Shown here in pieces: positions 8,407 to 20,573 of a stretch of DNA of 64,000 bases; the stretch's first letter is position 1; each line of letters begins with the position of its first letter. A model generated the notes under the pieces. It had not been told where the DNA came from, did no database searches, and saw nothing but the letters and a program-made list of their open reading frames with translations. Source of the DNA: Candidatus Saccharimonadota bacterium (GTDB lineage Bacteria > Patescibacteriota > Saccharimonadia > Saccharimonadales > Saccharimonadaceae); NCBI GenBank assembly GCA_946893605.1, contig OX335598.1, forward strand, positions 434,001 through 498,000, read 5' to 3'. Both the position numbers and the translations under genes were made by a program.

Positions 8407-8497
8407 GAGCTGCTACGCGCCCACCCGGGGCATATTTGAATATGTGTTTGTCTTTCAATTGGCAAGCATAGGAGAATGCCCCTATGCGTACCAGCTC
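8407..8497 (-). ncRNA. Candidate structured RNA with pseudoknot
   Basis: The gap between ligA and the murF-like gene folds strongly on the minus strand. GAGCTGGTACGC pairs with GCGTAGCAGCTC (12 bp with one G-G mismatch). An inner hairpin ATAGG/CCTAT has GGGGCAT reaching from stem and loop, complementary to a downstream ATGCCCC (7 bp), giving an H-type pseudoknot. A further TTGAA/TTCAA pairing lies between. Upstream, TTGTGT-N17-CATAAT ends 7 nt before the first paired base, so it may be its own transcript. It does not match SRP RNA, 6S, RNase P or tmRNA as I know them. Identity unknown. Confidence 0.5.
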
Positions 8498-8552
8498 ATG
8501 TTTAATTATGCATTATCGCCCAAAAAAACACAAGCTTTATATCTCACTGCGA

Positions 8553-11646
<3,094 letters not shown>

Positions 11647-11648
11647 AA

Positions 11649-12524
11649 TTACATCTTTGTTGCGTTATTTCTCAACCTTGCAATTCTGTCTTCTAGTGGT
11701 GGATGAGTACTAAATAGTTTCGAGAAAAATCCGGGCTTCAAAGGATTATTCATGAACAAGTTGGCAGTGGAAGAACTTTGTTTTTGCATTGGTCTGCCGT
11801 ATTGACGTAATTTTTCCAGCGCGCTTGCTAGCCCTTCAGTATCTCGTGTCAATAATACACCCGAAGCATCCGCCAGATATTCACGCTGCCTACTAACTGC
11901 CAGCTGAGTTATCGTTGCCAAAAGCGGCGCCAATATACCCACAGTCAACCCGAAAGCGTAGATGATAGGATTGACACCTCTATCACGGTCGTCACTATAA
12001 AACATCATCCTAAGCGCCAAATCTGCAAATAGACCAATTGCACTAACCAGACCAAAAGCGATCATACTCACACGGATGTCGTAATTTCGCACGTGGCTCA
12101 TTTCATGCGCCATAACTGCCTCCAGCTCACGCTTGTCCATAATATCCAAAAGCCCAGTAGTCGCACCAACAATAGCATGATTCGGATCGCGACCAGTAGC
12201 AAAAGCGTTTGGAGCTGGATCATTGATAATATAGACTTTCGGCATCGGCATACCAGAAGCGATAGACAAATTTTCCACCACTCGCCAAAGCTCAGGAGCG
12301 TCATTTTTACTAATTTCCTGAGCGCCAGTCATCATCATAGCCAACTTGCCAGCTATAAAATATTGCAGCCAAGCATACAATATCGCGCATATGAAAATGA
12401 TAAGCGCCAGTGAATAGCTATCAGTTGCCACGCCGATAAACAAACCGATAATTCCAATAATTATCACAAACACAGACATAATTAATATTGTGTTGCGTTT
12501 GTTTTGAGAAACTGCATTGTACAT
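11649..12524 (-). CDS. htpX: HtpX-type membrane zinc metalloprotease
   Basis: 291 residues with two N-terminal transmembrane helices, the M48 zinc motif HEMSH (in MAHEMSHVRNYDIR), two more helices and the downstream zinc-ligand region SRQREYLADASG. HtpX degrades misfolded membrane proteins from the cytoplasmic side. Length fits the family. The extended -10 (12531-12539) lies 6 nt before the ATG, giving a leaderless message. It follows lemA, a common partner in bacteria. Confidence 0.96.
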   Translation of the reverse strand: MYNAVSQNKRNTILIMSVFVIIIGIIGLFIGVATDSYSLALIIFICAILYAWLQYFIAGKLAMMMTGAQEISKNDAPELWRVVENLSIASGMPMPKVYIINDPAPNAFATGRDPNHAIVGATTGLLDIMDKRELEAVMAHEMSHVRNYDIRVSMIAFGLVSAIGLFADLALRMMFYSDDRDRGVNPIIYAFGLTVGILAPLLATITQLAVSRQREYLADASGVLLTRDTEGLASALEKLRQYGRPMQKQSSSTANLFMNNPLKPGFFSKLFSTHPPLEDRIARLRNNATKM

Positions 12525-12530
12525 ATGTTA

Positions 12531-12539
12531 ATTATACCA
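12531..12539 (-). promoter_or_regulatory. Extended -10 of htpX
   Basis: TGGTATAAT, 6 nt before the htpX ATG, directly after the terminator U-tract. Confidence 0.75.
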
Positions 12540-12572
12540 AAAATCGCCCGCTAAAAATAGACGAGCGATTTT
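12540..12572 (-). terminator. lemA terminator fused to htpX promoter
   Basis: AAAATCGC / GCGATTTTT stem on the minus strand, with the T run continuing into TGGTATAAT of htpX. Confidence 0.8.
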
Positions 12573-12587
12573 CATTTCAGGGTTCAA

Positions 12588-13157
12588 TTAGAACTTTACT
12601 TCAACTGGATTTTCGATGCTTGCGCGATCCTCAACGTCGAAGAATTCTTTAGCTTGGAAGCCAAACATTCCTGCGATGATATTTGTTGGAAAAGTCTGAA
12701 TCTTCGTGTTTAAGTCGCGAACGCCACCGTTGTAGAATCGGCGAGCTGCTTGGATTTTATCCTCGGTGTCAACCAATTCCTGTTGCAATTGCAAGAAGTT
12801 CTGGTTTGCTTTCAATTCTGGATAAGCCTCAGATACGGCAAACAAGCTCTTCAACGCGCCTTCCAAAGCATTTTCAGCCTTAGCGGTTTCAGCCACGCTG
12901 CCGGCATTCATAATTGCTGAACGAGCTTCTGCAACCTTTTCAAACACTTCTTTTTCGTGTGTAGCGTAGCCTTTTACTGAATTGACCAAATTTGGAATTA
13001 AATCAGTTCGGCGCTTTAGCTGAACAGTAATGTCGCTCCATGCTTCTTCTACGCGGTTACGCAATACAACCAAACCATTGTACGCGCCAATTACAACTCC
13101 TATGAGTACTAATAAAACTACCACTGTAACAATAAGTACAATTACCAATGGACTCAT
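12588..13157 (-). CDS. lemA: LemA family protein
   Basis: 189 residues: an N-terminal transmembrane helix ([20 protein letters not shown]) followed by the LemA helical bundle with the family signature [20 protein letters not shown] and [20 protein letters not shown], ending in NIIAGMFGF. The molecular role of LemA is unknown; it is often found with HtpX-type proteases, as here, and is linked to envelope stress. Complete and of typical length. Confidence 0.95.
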   Translation of the reverse strand: MSPLVIVLIVTVVVLLVLIGVVIGAYNGLVVLRNRVEEAWSDITVQLKRRTDLIPNLVNSVKGYATHEKEVFEKVAEARSAIMNAGSVAETAKAENALEGALKSLFAVSEAYPELKANQNFLQLQQELVDTEDKIQAARRFYNGGVRDLNTKIQTFPTNIIAGMFGFQAKEFFDVEDRASIENPVEVKF

Positions 13158-13204
13158 TTCTTACCTTGTCCCTTTCCTATTCAATATTACTTTCTTTACA
13201 ACTT

Positions 13205-13290
13205 TGGTGCGCAAGGCGGGAATCGAACCCGCACGACTTTTGGTCAAGGGATTTTAAGTCCCTCGCGTCTACCAATTCCGCCACTCGCGC
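13205..13290 (-). tRNA. tRNA-Leu (UAA)
   Basis: Cloverleaf read on the minus strand: acceptor GCGCGAG pairs with CTTGCGC, long variable arm as expected for Leu, T-loop GGTTCGATTC, anticodon TAA in the loop CTTAAAA. The 3' end ACCA is genome-encoded. Confidence 0.93.
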
Positions 13291-13379
13291 TTATTTATAT
13301 ACAATCCAGGCACCTACGCGCCAGACTGCTTATATTATACTATATTCGCTAAGTAAAGTGTACAATTTCGCAAAATAAA

Positions 13380-13405
13380 AAATAGCCCGATACTCAGGAC
13401 TATTT
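13380..13405 (-). terminator. Terminator after tRNA-Cys
   Basis: On the minus strand AATAG-CC / GG-CTATT stem followed by TTTTTTATTTT, ~10 nt beyond the tRNA-Cys 3' end. Confidence 0.7.
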
Positions 13406-13414
13406 ATCAAAAAT

Positions 13415-13488
13415 TGGAGGCACGTACGAGAGTCGAACTCGTCTAAAAGGTTTTGCAGACCTCTGCGTAACCGCTCCGCCAACGCGCC
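13415..13488 (-). tRNA. tRNA-Cys (GCA)
   Basis: Acceptor GGCGCGT pairs with ACGTGCC, anticodon GCA in the loop CTGCAAA, T-loop GTTCGAC, discriminator T, and encoded CCA. Confidence 0.93.
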
Positions 13489-13556
13489 ACCGCCTTTATT
13501 ATATCAGATTTTACAAAACATATCACGAACAGATCGTCTAATAGTTGCAATATGTT

Positions 13557-13644
13557 TGGTGCGAGCGAGAAGACTTGAACTTCCACGAGCGCAATGCTCA
13601 CTAGCCCCTCAAGCTAGCGCGTCTACCAATTCCGCCACGCCCGC
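13557..13644 (-). tRNA. tRNA-Leu (GAG)
   Basis: Acceptor GCGGGCG pairs with CGCTCGC (one G-T pair), anticodon stem GCTAGC/GCTAGT with loop TTGAGGG, anticodon GAG, long variable arm, encoded ACCA end. It forms a three-tRNA cluster with the Cys and Leu(UAA) genes. Confidence 0.92.
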
Positions 13645-13668
13645 ATAACCACTTACCATTATACCCGA

Positions 13669-15458
13669 TTACGGGGTTTTGTAAACGGACTTTTTCTCTG
13701 TCGCCCAATATTGAACATCAACATAGCGATCGACGGGATTGACAACTTCGGTGCTTGCGTCGAGAGCTTTAACATTCCGAATATGGATATAATCAAACTT
13801 CGGCTGATACAGGGCAATCGCTGGAGCGTCCGCTTGCCAAATGGCAGTGAACTTCGCATAGCGATCAGCGCGTTGCTTCGCCGAGATTTTAGATCGACCA
13901 CTCTCCAAAGCATCGTCCGCTATCGCGTTATTGTAATTGGAGAAATTCAAACCATTGTTGGTTGCCTGCGAAGAATGCCAATAGGCGTAAACATCGGGGT
14001 CGCCGCCCAAGGAGAGTTCGTAAACCAGCACGTCAAAATTGCGCGGCTGCAAAACTGTCTGAAGAATATTTTGAGTGGCGTCGTTAGGATCGACAACTTT
14101 AATATCCGATTCTATGTTCAGCTCGTCATACCAAACTTGAGCCAAGTACCTAGCGACCTTTTCGTAATTGCTATTCTTCAAAACGACCACATTGAGCTTT
14201 AACTTATCATTTCCTTCTGGCGAACATTGTTTACACTCTTCCAGCCCTCAGCGTCGAGTAGAGATTTCGCTTTCTTGACGTCATAACTAGACGAATTCGA
14301 ACTCTTTCCTAGAAATTTGTTAAGCGTTGGGCCAGATAATTCTTCCGTAGACAACGACAATGATTGACGCATCTTGAATGTGTCGACACTGAGCGACAAA
14401 GCTTGACGAACAGCTTTTGATCGCAAAAACTGACTATTGTTGTTAAACAGCGCATAAACTCCGTTGTTCAAAGAATGTGCTTCTGCGGCGTACATAGATT
14501 TCACCTCGGCGGATTGATCATTATAAATCAATTCTGGAGTTCCTGTAATTTCTCGCGTACGCAAACTTTTCGCAATATCATCCTGCGTCGGATACGCATA
14601 CAACTGGAATCGCTCCAACTTAGGCGTGCTGCCATAATAATTGCTATTCGACTGCAAATATAGCACTTTTTTACTACCATCGCTTGTTACGTTCTGCAGC
14701 AACCTAAAGGCAAACGGACCGCTGGATATAGGTGATTTATTAAAATCATGTTCACGTAAATTCGACGGCTTAACGTCTTTCAATATATGCTTAGGGACAA
14801 TCGGGAATGTCAAAGCGTGAACAAACGGCGAATACGACGACGGCAAGATAAACTTCACCGAATCGTCAGACACTTTCTCGAATTTTATAGATTTCCAACC
14901 AGATATCTCAGCTCCAACTTCTGGATTCGCTAATAACCTCAACGTAAAGATTACGTCGTCCGCCGTTAAATCTTGTCCGTCTGACCACTTCAAGCCCTTC
15001 TTTAGCTTAACCGTATATTCAGCTTCTTTATCATTCACGCTGATACTATCCGCCATATCAGCCTTTATATTGCCCGTTGAGTCATATCGGTACAAACTTG
15101 AAAATAGCAATTTAGCGGCAGATTTTTCAGCATTGGTTTTTGCGAAAATCGGATTTAGATTTTCCAAAGGACCCAGCACACCCTCAGAATATGATCCGCC
15201 AGAAGTGTACGCCATTGTCGTGAAAGAATTGCGAGAAATATGCCACTGCACCGCACTGGCGCCAATCATAACCAATACTAGAATAATCCAGACAGAAACC
15301 CGACGTCGCACATTAGACAAACGGTCTAACCTGGATGTCACGAATTTATGCGCATGACGCAAGCTTCCCTTTTCAATCTTGCGCAGACGCTTATTGACAT
15401 CTTTACTGGAAACTTTTAGCCGTGCAAAACGATTCCATGACGAATTATCCGAGCTCAA
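13669..15458 (-). CDS. Oligopeptide ABC transporter substrate-binding protein (family 5), frameshifted
   Basis: ~596 residues once one frameshift near 14210 is repaired. The N-terminus is basic and followed by a transmembrane anchor (VWIILVLVMIGASAVQW, ~56-72) instead of a lipobox. The SBP_bac_5 fold follows, with KADMADSISVNDKEAEYTVKLK-type strands, LKWSDGQDLTADDVIFTL, and FPIVPKHIL. The C-terminal part includes GGDPDVYAYWHSSQ and ends PVDRYVDVQYW. The start is TTG at 15458 with AGGAG 8 nt upstream. No permease or ATPase genes are in this window. It is co-directional with secG, 10 bp upstream. Confidence 0.87.
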
Positions 15459-15468
15459 ATCTATTCTC

Positions 15469-15705
15469 CTATTTTTGCAATCCCGGCAAAATCATACTTG
15501 CCAAAATCGATAGCACAAAAATCACCGCAAAAACAATAGTTACATCAAACAAGTTTTTATCAAATCCGCGACGAGTAGTGAATAATTCCCCAGACGAGCC
15601 GAATCCTGCACCCAAACTTGCGCCTCGTTGCTGCAACAAAATTGCGATAATCATCAGTACGGCAGATCCAAGCGTCACGTACGGTAAAATTGTATCAATT
15701 GACAT
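15469..15705 (-). CDS. secG: Protein translocase subunit SecG
   Basis: 78 residues with two transmembrane helices around the conserved LLQQRGASLGAGFGSSGELF loop, the hallmark of SecG. It assists SecYEG-mediated export. The SD AAGGAG overlaps the stop of the preceding gene, so translation is probably coupled. Confidence 0.93.
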   Translation of the reverse strand: MSIDTILPYVTLGSAVLMIIAILLQQRGASLGAGFGSSGELFTTRRGFDKNLFDVTIVFAVIFVLSILASMILPGLQK

Positions 15706-15706
15706 A

Positions 15707-16081
15707 TTACTCCTTTTCTTCCCGCTGCAAAACCAGCGCGCTACTTATAATATAGTTTACCAAACTCAATATAATCCCGGCAATAATTGAATGCGCAAAA
15801 GTCATAGAAATTCCTGGTGCCAAAGCGAGCGAAATATAAACCATAAAGCCGTTCACAATTAAGGTAAACAGTCCTAATGTCAATAGAATTGCTGGCAGAG
15901 CTAAAATTGTAACAATTGGCTTCAATACGCTATTCACTACCGAAAATATCAACCCCGCCATCATAAACGTCCACGCAGAAGTTGTACCCGGAGTTTCGTT
16001 TCCAAGCAGCCGCACCGCAACCCAAATACCTACCGAGTTAAGAATCAGCCGAATCAAGAACGTTGCAAATTGTCTTTTCAT
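15707..16081 (-). CDS. YvlD/holin-family-4-like membrane protein
   Basis: 124 residues with four hydrophobic segments and the pattern of the YvlD/'phage holin family 4' superfamily: an N-terminal FLIRLILNSVGIWVAVRLLG and a central SVVNSVLKPIVTILALPAILLTLGLF. Function of this family is unknown; despite the name it is a chromosomal envelope protein. TATAAT lies 7 nt before the ATG with no SD, making it the leaderless first gene of an operon with secG and the peptide-binding protein. Confidence 0.82.
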   Translation of the reverse strand: MKRQFATFLIRLILNSVGIWVAVRLLGNETPGTTSAWTFMMAGLIFSVVNSVLKPIVTILALPAILLTLGLFTLIVNGFMVYISLALAPGISMTFAHSIIAGIILSLVNYIISSALVLQREEKE

Positions 16082-16088
16082 TAGTCTT

Positions 16089-16094
16089 ATTATA
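16089..16094 (-). promoter_or_regulatory. -10 hexamer of the YvlD-like/secG operon
   Basis: TATAAT, 7 nt before the ATG at 16081. Confidence 0.65.
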
Positions 16095-16131
16095 TATAAT
16101 TTATGCTTTATTGTCGATTGAATACTTGATT

Positions 16132-17717
16132 TTAAGATAGGCGCTTAATCAAATTCGCCTTTTTCGTGCCAACTTCCGCCTGCAATTCCGCATAATCCGC
16201 CTCAATAATTTTTTTCACACTGCCAAACTTCCTCAGCAATTTCGCACGCGTCTTTGGACCAATTCCCGGAATTTCTTCCAGCTGATTTTTCGTCTGATTT
16301 TGACGCTTCAACGCTGTATGATAGCTCACAGCAAATCGGTGCGATTCGTCACGAATCCGCTGGAAAAGTTTGACAATGTCTGTCGTCGCAATAGAACTTT
16401 TTGTAAAACTGTCCCGGCTGGAATCGCCATCGATATCAGAGCCTCGTAGATTCCTTGAATGAGATCCAGCGTTGTGCTGAGCAGGATGCAAATTTACCAC
16501 ATACACATCATTATCTTCATAAATGGCGACATCCCGATAAATGGATTTTTGCAACTCCTCAATATATGACATGCCGATTTGCGAGCCAGTTTTATGAATA
16601 ATAATTTCCTCCTCACGCTTAGCGATGCTAATAATCGGCAATTTAATTCCGCGCTCACCCCTTGCCTTAATCGCCGCCGAAAGTTGACTCTTTCCGCCGT
16701 CAATCAACAACAGATCTGGACAGCCCCAGCTTTTGATATTTCGCTCGCCAAGTCGCCTAAAAATCACCTCATACATATTTCCAGTATCGTCGTTTTTTTC
16801 GCTCACCTTAAATTTGCGGTATTCCGCACGATCGCTCGCACCATTCGTAAAAACTACCATACTCGCCACGACTTGGCGTCCGCTCATATGCGAAATATCA
16901 TAACCCTCAATTCGCACTGGAATATTTTTCAAGCCAAGTAGTTTTGCTAAATCAGCCAGCGCCTTATCTTTTGAAATATCCAAAAATTCTTTGTCGCCAA
17001 ACATAACGCGTCGCTGAAGCTCTTGCATGGCACGCAACTTATTTCTCAAACTTGCCGCCCGCTCAAAATCGTGAAGTCCCTCGCATTACGTTTTCATGTC
17101 ACGCTCCAACTCCACAGCAATAGCCCTGCGATTTCCCTTAATATGAAAGCAGCTTATCAATTTACGCAAACCAGCTTTATACGCGTCCGAGCCATCGCTT
17201 ATCTTCGGGCTTAAGCCCAAATCCTCATCAACTTTGATTGACCAGGACGTCTTTGGCGAGTGAGATACGGAAAAATTCGCCTCAAATAGTGCAATGCCTT
17301 TTTCAACGCAAAACCATTGTAAAATGGACCAAAATAATCTGCGCCATCATCGGCAGGATTCCGCGTAAAACTGACCGTTGGCCAATCGCTTTTCATATCA
17401 ATCCGAACGTACATCTGAGATTTGTCGTCGCGCAACAGGACGTTGTATCGCGGCATATAACGCTTGATCATCTCGCTTTCCAAAAACAGCGCATCAACCT
17501 CACTCTCAGTTTCAATCCAATCAGTATCAAAAATCTCCGCCACCAGCGCCATAGTTTTATTATCTCGCCCGCGCGAATCTTGAAAATACTGACGTACGCG
17601 ATTTTTAAGAACCGCCGCCTTGCCAACATAAATTACCTCGCCGCTCGCCGACTTATGAAAATAAACGCCGGGCGTTCGCGGCAAAGTTTTCAGCTTAGCT
17701 TGCAATGCTTGATTCAT
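16132..17717 (-). CDS. uvrC: Excinuclease ABC subunit C, disrupted
   Basis: The N-terminal part is a GIY-YIG nuclease: TPGVYFHKSASGEVIYVGKA, and YKMPRYN-like MIKRYMPRYNVLLRDDKS. The C-terminal part has the RNase H-like UvrC nuclease fold (VRIEGYDISHMSG, LLIDGGKSQL) and helix-hairpin-helix (LEEIPGIGPKTRAKLLRKFGS). Two lesions split it: a 1-bp slip at ~17230 (AAA run in CAAAG) and an in-frame TAA at 17086-17088 inside the UVR region, between LERDMKT and EGLHDFERAA. The repaired length (~528) is somewhat short for UvrC. Whether the gene is functional depends on resequencing. Confidence 0.82.
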
Positions 17718-17772
17718 TAAATATATTACAATCTAAATACACCAATTATGCAAGCATTCTTCTAACGATTGA

Positions 17773-18120
17773 CTAATCTTCCAACCACTTTTTGAGAACT
17801 ACTGCCTGATTATGTTCCGCATCTTTGGCGCCATATAACAGCGTAACTGCAGATTGTTTACTCCAATTATTCTTCGCCTCGGCAGCCGCAGGATTACCAT
17901 CCAACTCCTTCACATAACGGCGAGAAAATTCCGGGAATTTTTCTGGATCGTGATTAAACCATTTGCGCAATTCATCGGTCGGGGCAATTTCTTTATTCCA
18001 CTCGTCCAATGCAGCTCGCTCTTTGCTAATTCCGCGCGGCCACAATCGATCGACCAGTACACGATAACTACCGTCCGACGCGGTCGACCCATAAATCCGT
18101 TCAATTTTATAATTTGTCAT
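17773..18120 (-). CDS. DUF488 family protein
   Basis: 115 residues matching the DUF488 (YeaO-like) family: KIERIYGSTASDGSYRVLVDRLWPRG, then WNKEIAPTDELRKWFNHDPEKFPEFSRRY and LLYGAKDAEHNQAVVLKKWL. The Arg/Trp-rich LWPRG and final KDAEHN are conserved across the family. Biochemical role is unknown. It stands alone between uvrC and the HD gene. Confidence 0.9.
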   Translation of the reverse strand: MTNYKIERIYGSTASDGSYRVLVDRLWPRGISKERAALDEWNKEIAPTDELRKWFNHDPEKFPEFSRRYVKELDGNPAAAEAKNNWSKQSAVTLLYGAKDAEHNQAVVLKKWLED

Positions 18121-18186
18121 AATTTCATATAACTACAAAGCGCTGATCAGATCAATAAAAAGCGAAAGCTAGCCATTCTTCAATAT

Positions 18187-18906
18187 TTAATCGATGCTAC
18201 GTAAATATTCCTCCAAAAACCCACTCCACTCGGGCGCATTCTTCTCGTGGAAATAGGCACGAAGAAAATCAACCATAATTTGATGACGATTTTCTGCTTC
18301 TGCTCGTCCTGGTTCAGTCAACATCAAACCTTTCAATTTCAGCAGCTTCTCAAAGAAGTGATTGATAAATCCATCAGTGTCATGCGTATTACCATCAGCG
18401 TTATATTCGTGCGCCGCCAGATTGACATTCGGCCAGACTTTAGGGTCAAAAATCCGACCGCCGTGATGACAAGCATAAGTCAACGCCCGCTCAATGCCGA
18501 CCGCACCAATAGCATCACACATATCAGCGTCAGACGCCAATTTCCCCGCCAGCCGCTGCGACTGCTTGCCGTTCAGCCGTTTGCTATAACCAATCGCCGC
18601 AATATTTTCCAGCACAACCTGGCTTAAATCATCAGCTATCTCTGCCTGCTCCATAATATCTACTGCGTTTGTCAATTTTTCCGCCTGCGTTTTACCGACC
18701 AATTTATAATCATCAACATCATGTAGCCAAGCCGTCAATAGCACTTCTTGCAGGTTCACTGATTCGCTGCATTCGTTAGCAAAACGCTCCGCCAGCAACG
18801 CCACTCGCTCGACATGATCATCAGCATGTCCCGAAGTGTCGCCGCCTAGCAACTGCCGAACTTTAGCCTTTACTATTTCAAGCTGGGAAATTTGTCGATC
18901 GTTCAT
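18187..18906 (-). CDS. HD-domain phosphohydrolase (YedJ-like)
   Basis: 239 residues with HD metal motifs: an early His in HADDHVERVA, HD in TAWLHDVDDYKL, and a later Asp in LASDADMCDAIG, as in YedJ/PA2701-type HD hydrolases. The helix AACHHGG-like ALTYACHHGGRIF and AHEYNADGNTHDTDGFINHFFEKLLKL are typical. Substrate unknown. I start at the ATG at 18906 because TATAAT lies exactly 6 nt upstream; the longer frame to 18954 would start inside the promoter. Confidence 0.85.
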   Translation of the reverse strand: MNDRQISQLEIVKAKVRQLLGGDTSGHADDHVERVALLAERFANECSESVNLQEVLLTAWLHDVDDYKLVGKTQAEKLTNAVDIMEQAEIADDLSQVVLENIAAIGYSKRLNGKQSQRLAGKLASDADMCDAIGAVGIERALTYACHHGGRIFDPKVWPNVNLAAHEYNADGNTHDTDGFINHFFEKLLKLKGLMLTEPGRAEAENRHQIMVDFLRAYFHEKNAPEWSGFLEEYLRSID

Positions 18907-18912
18907 ACTCAT

Positions 18913-18918
18913 ATTATA
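18913..18918 (-). promoter_or_regulatory. -10 hexamer of the HD gene
   Basis: TATAAT preceded by TG, 6 nt before the ATG at 18906; no SD. Confidence 0.65.
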
Positions 18919-18934
18919 CATAAAACAGCGTCGC

Positions 18935-19399
18935 CTACTGACGCTTATTAACATACAAAGTGCAATATTCTTCAGGAAGATAATTCATATTAAGCCACCG
19001 GGCTTCCATTATTTCAAAGTTGCATTTTATGTCATAATCAGACGCGTGCGCCGCAAAAACTCGAACTGAAAATTTGGCATACGATTCATGAGAATTAGCT
19101 TTTCCGAGATATCGCAGATTATGTATCTTTAATCCAATTTCTTCCAAGACTTCTCTAACGGCAGCCCGCTCATAACTCTCATTACGATTCACTCCGCCTC
19201 CTGGCAAAGCCCATTTTTGACGACTAAAGCGACCTCTAACTAATAAAATCTTACCATCATCACGATAAACAATTACCCGCACACGGTCCCTCTTCGGTAC
19301 AATCCTAAAAATTAGCGATATGACGCATGCAGTTCCACGAAAAATTGCCCGCTCGAACGAGCTGAATATCTCGCCAACTATCGATCCTTTGTGAGGCAT
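18935..19399 (-). CDS. NUDIX hydrolase
   Basis: 154 residues with a full Nudix box GGGVNRNESYERAAVREVLEE-IGL (residues ~67-90). The N-terminus has an amphipathic/hydrophobic stretch (FERAIFRGTACVISLIFRIV). Substrate unknown; the WALPGGG context is that of generic NTP/ADP-ribose pyrophosphatases. An SD-like AAAGGAG is ~16 nt upstream, farther than normal, so the true start could differ. Its end overlaps the promoter of the HD gene. Confidence 0.82.
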   Translation of the reverse strand: MPHKGSIVGEIFSSFERAIFRGTACVISLIFRIVPKRDRVRVIVYRDDGKILLVRGRFSRQKWALPGGGVNRNESYERAAVREVLEEIGLKIHNLRYLGKANSHESYAKFSVRVFAAHASDYDIKCNFEIMEARWLNMNYLPEEYCTLYVNKRQ

Positions 19400-19431
19400 A
19401 ATCAGTAGAGACTTTCTCCTTTGGCGACAGT

Positions 19432-19827
19432 TTATTCTGTAGTTACACCATCAAAATCTTCTTCGTTAGCCTCTGCTTCTTCACGCGTTGCCCGAACAAT
19501 TCCATCTTTATGATGCGCTGGACTATAAATAGTATAAAGCTTAAGTGGCTCTTCGCCAGTATTTATCACATTATGTTCAGCGCCCGCCGGCACAATAATA
19601 GCACTACCGTCAGAAACAGCATATTCATTGCCATCAATCAAAACCTTACCTTCGCCAGACTCAAATCTGAAAAACTGATCATTCTCCTCGTGAATCTCCG
19701 AACCAATTTCCCCACCAACGGGCAGGCTCATCAACACCAATTGGCAATGCTTCGCAGTATATAGAACCTGACGAAAATTATCATTTTCTAATGTAAGCTC
19801 TTCGATATTTCCACTAAAGCCCTTCAT
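19432..19827 (-). CDS. Cupin-domain protein
   Basis: 131 residues forming a single cupin barrel: motif 1 GSEIHEENDQFFRFESGEG provides His/Glu metal ligands, motif 2 is VPAGAEHNVINTGEEPLKLY. Such small cupins bind a metal and may be isomerases or sensors; the function here is not known. It sits just downstream of trxA, so it may belong to the same redox-related operon. Confidence 0.87.
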   Translation of the reverse strand: MKGFSGNIEELTLENDNFRQVLYTAKHCQLVLMSLPVGGEIGSEIHEENDQFFRFESGEGKVLIDGNEYAVSDGSAIIVPAGAEHNVINTGEEPLKLYTIYSPAHHKDGIVRATREEAEANEEDFDGVTTE

Positions 19828-19845
19828 AAATCCCCATCCTACTTT

Positions 19846-20175
19846 TTATTTCGCAGCTTTTTCCAAAGCGTCAATCAACGTCTGCTTTGGCTTCATGCCA
19901 ATCATTTCAGCAACTTCCTCGCCGCCAACAAAAATCTTCATGTTTGGAATTCCCTGCACGCGATATTCCATAGCCAATTGCGCATTTTCCTGACTCGCTT
20001 CAGTGTCAACCTTAACAATATCAAACTCTGTTTCTTCAGCAATTTGATGCAAGAGCGGAGCCATTGCTCGACATGGCGGACACCACGGCGCCCAAAAATC
20101 AACTAGTACAGGGCCGTCGCTTTTTAGCACCTTATCTTCGAATTCTTGCTTTGTTGTAGTTTCATATAAAGCCAT
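19846..20175 (-). CDS. trxA: Thioredoxin
   Basis: 109 residues with the active-site WCPPC at 31-35 (FWAPWCPPCRAMAP; the middle pair is PP instead of the usual GP) and the cis-Pro segment VQGIPNMKIF. It reduces protein disulfides. The ATG at 20175 shares one base with the fur stop (TAATG), and the SD AAAAGGAGGAAA is the codons for the last residues of Fur, so translation is coupled. A longer frame to 20196 has no SD. Confidence 0.95.
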   Translation of the reverse strand: MALYETTTKQEFEDKVLKSDGPVLVDFWAPWCPPCRAMAPLLHQIAEETEFDIVKVDTEASQENAQLAMEYRVQGIPNMKIFVGGEEVAEMIGMKPKQTLIDALEKAAK

Positions 20176-20567
20176 TATTTCCTCCTTTTCTGGCATTTTT
20201 TACAAACTCCCGTCACAACCAACGGACCGTCAATATAACAATCGCTAATTTCATGCGCAATTTGCTTTCTCATTTCATCGGCAATTTTAATATCCATCAA
20301 GCCATCACAGTCACTACACACAAAATGATCGTGATCGTCCTTACGAATATCATATCGCAAGCAGCCTTTTTTGGTCGGCGGCGCCAAACCAATCACCCCG
20401 TCGCCACACAGGCGCTGAGTTATTCGATGCACCGTCGTGTCGCTGACTTCAGGATGAATATTCCGCAACTCCTGAGCAATTTCCGCATTCGTCGCGTGAT
20501 GTTTACTCTTTAAAATCGCCATCACATCATTCGTGTATTTTGTTGATCGCCTAGCAATTTGCGTCAT
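20175..20567 (-). CDS. Fur/PerR-family metalloregulator
   Basis: 130 residues: winged-helix DNA-binding domain (TNAEIAQELRNIHPEVSDTTVHRITQRL) and a dimerisation half with the regulatory HDHFVCSDC segment and a structural zinc site made of C84/C87 and C122/C125. PerR, Zur or Fur specificity cannot be told, but cotranscription with thioredoxin points to peroxide/redox control. The promoter -10 is part of a perfect palindromic box, so it likely represses itself. Leaderless: TACAAT lies 6 nt from ATG. Confidence 0.9.
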   Translation of the reverse strand: MTQIARRSTKYTNDVMAILKSKHHATNAEIAQELRNIHPEVSDTTVHRITQRLCGDGVIGLAPPTKKGCLRYDIRKDDHDHFVCSDCDGLMDIKIADEMRKQIAHEISDCYIDGPLVVTGVCKKCQKRRK

Positions 20568-20573
20568 ATCCCT

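Noticed and set aside
8407-8497. SRP (4.5S) RNA, 6S RNA or tmRNA in the ligA/murF-like gap
   Set aside because: The conserved SRP apical loop, 6S bubble layout and tmRNA tRNA-like ends are absent, and the element is too short for the latter two.
15707-16081. Prophage holin
   Set aside because: The superfamily name mentions phage holin, but there are no neighbouring phage genes; it is cotranscribed with secG, so it is a chromosomal membrane protein.
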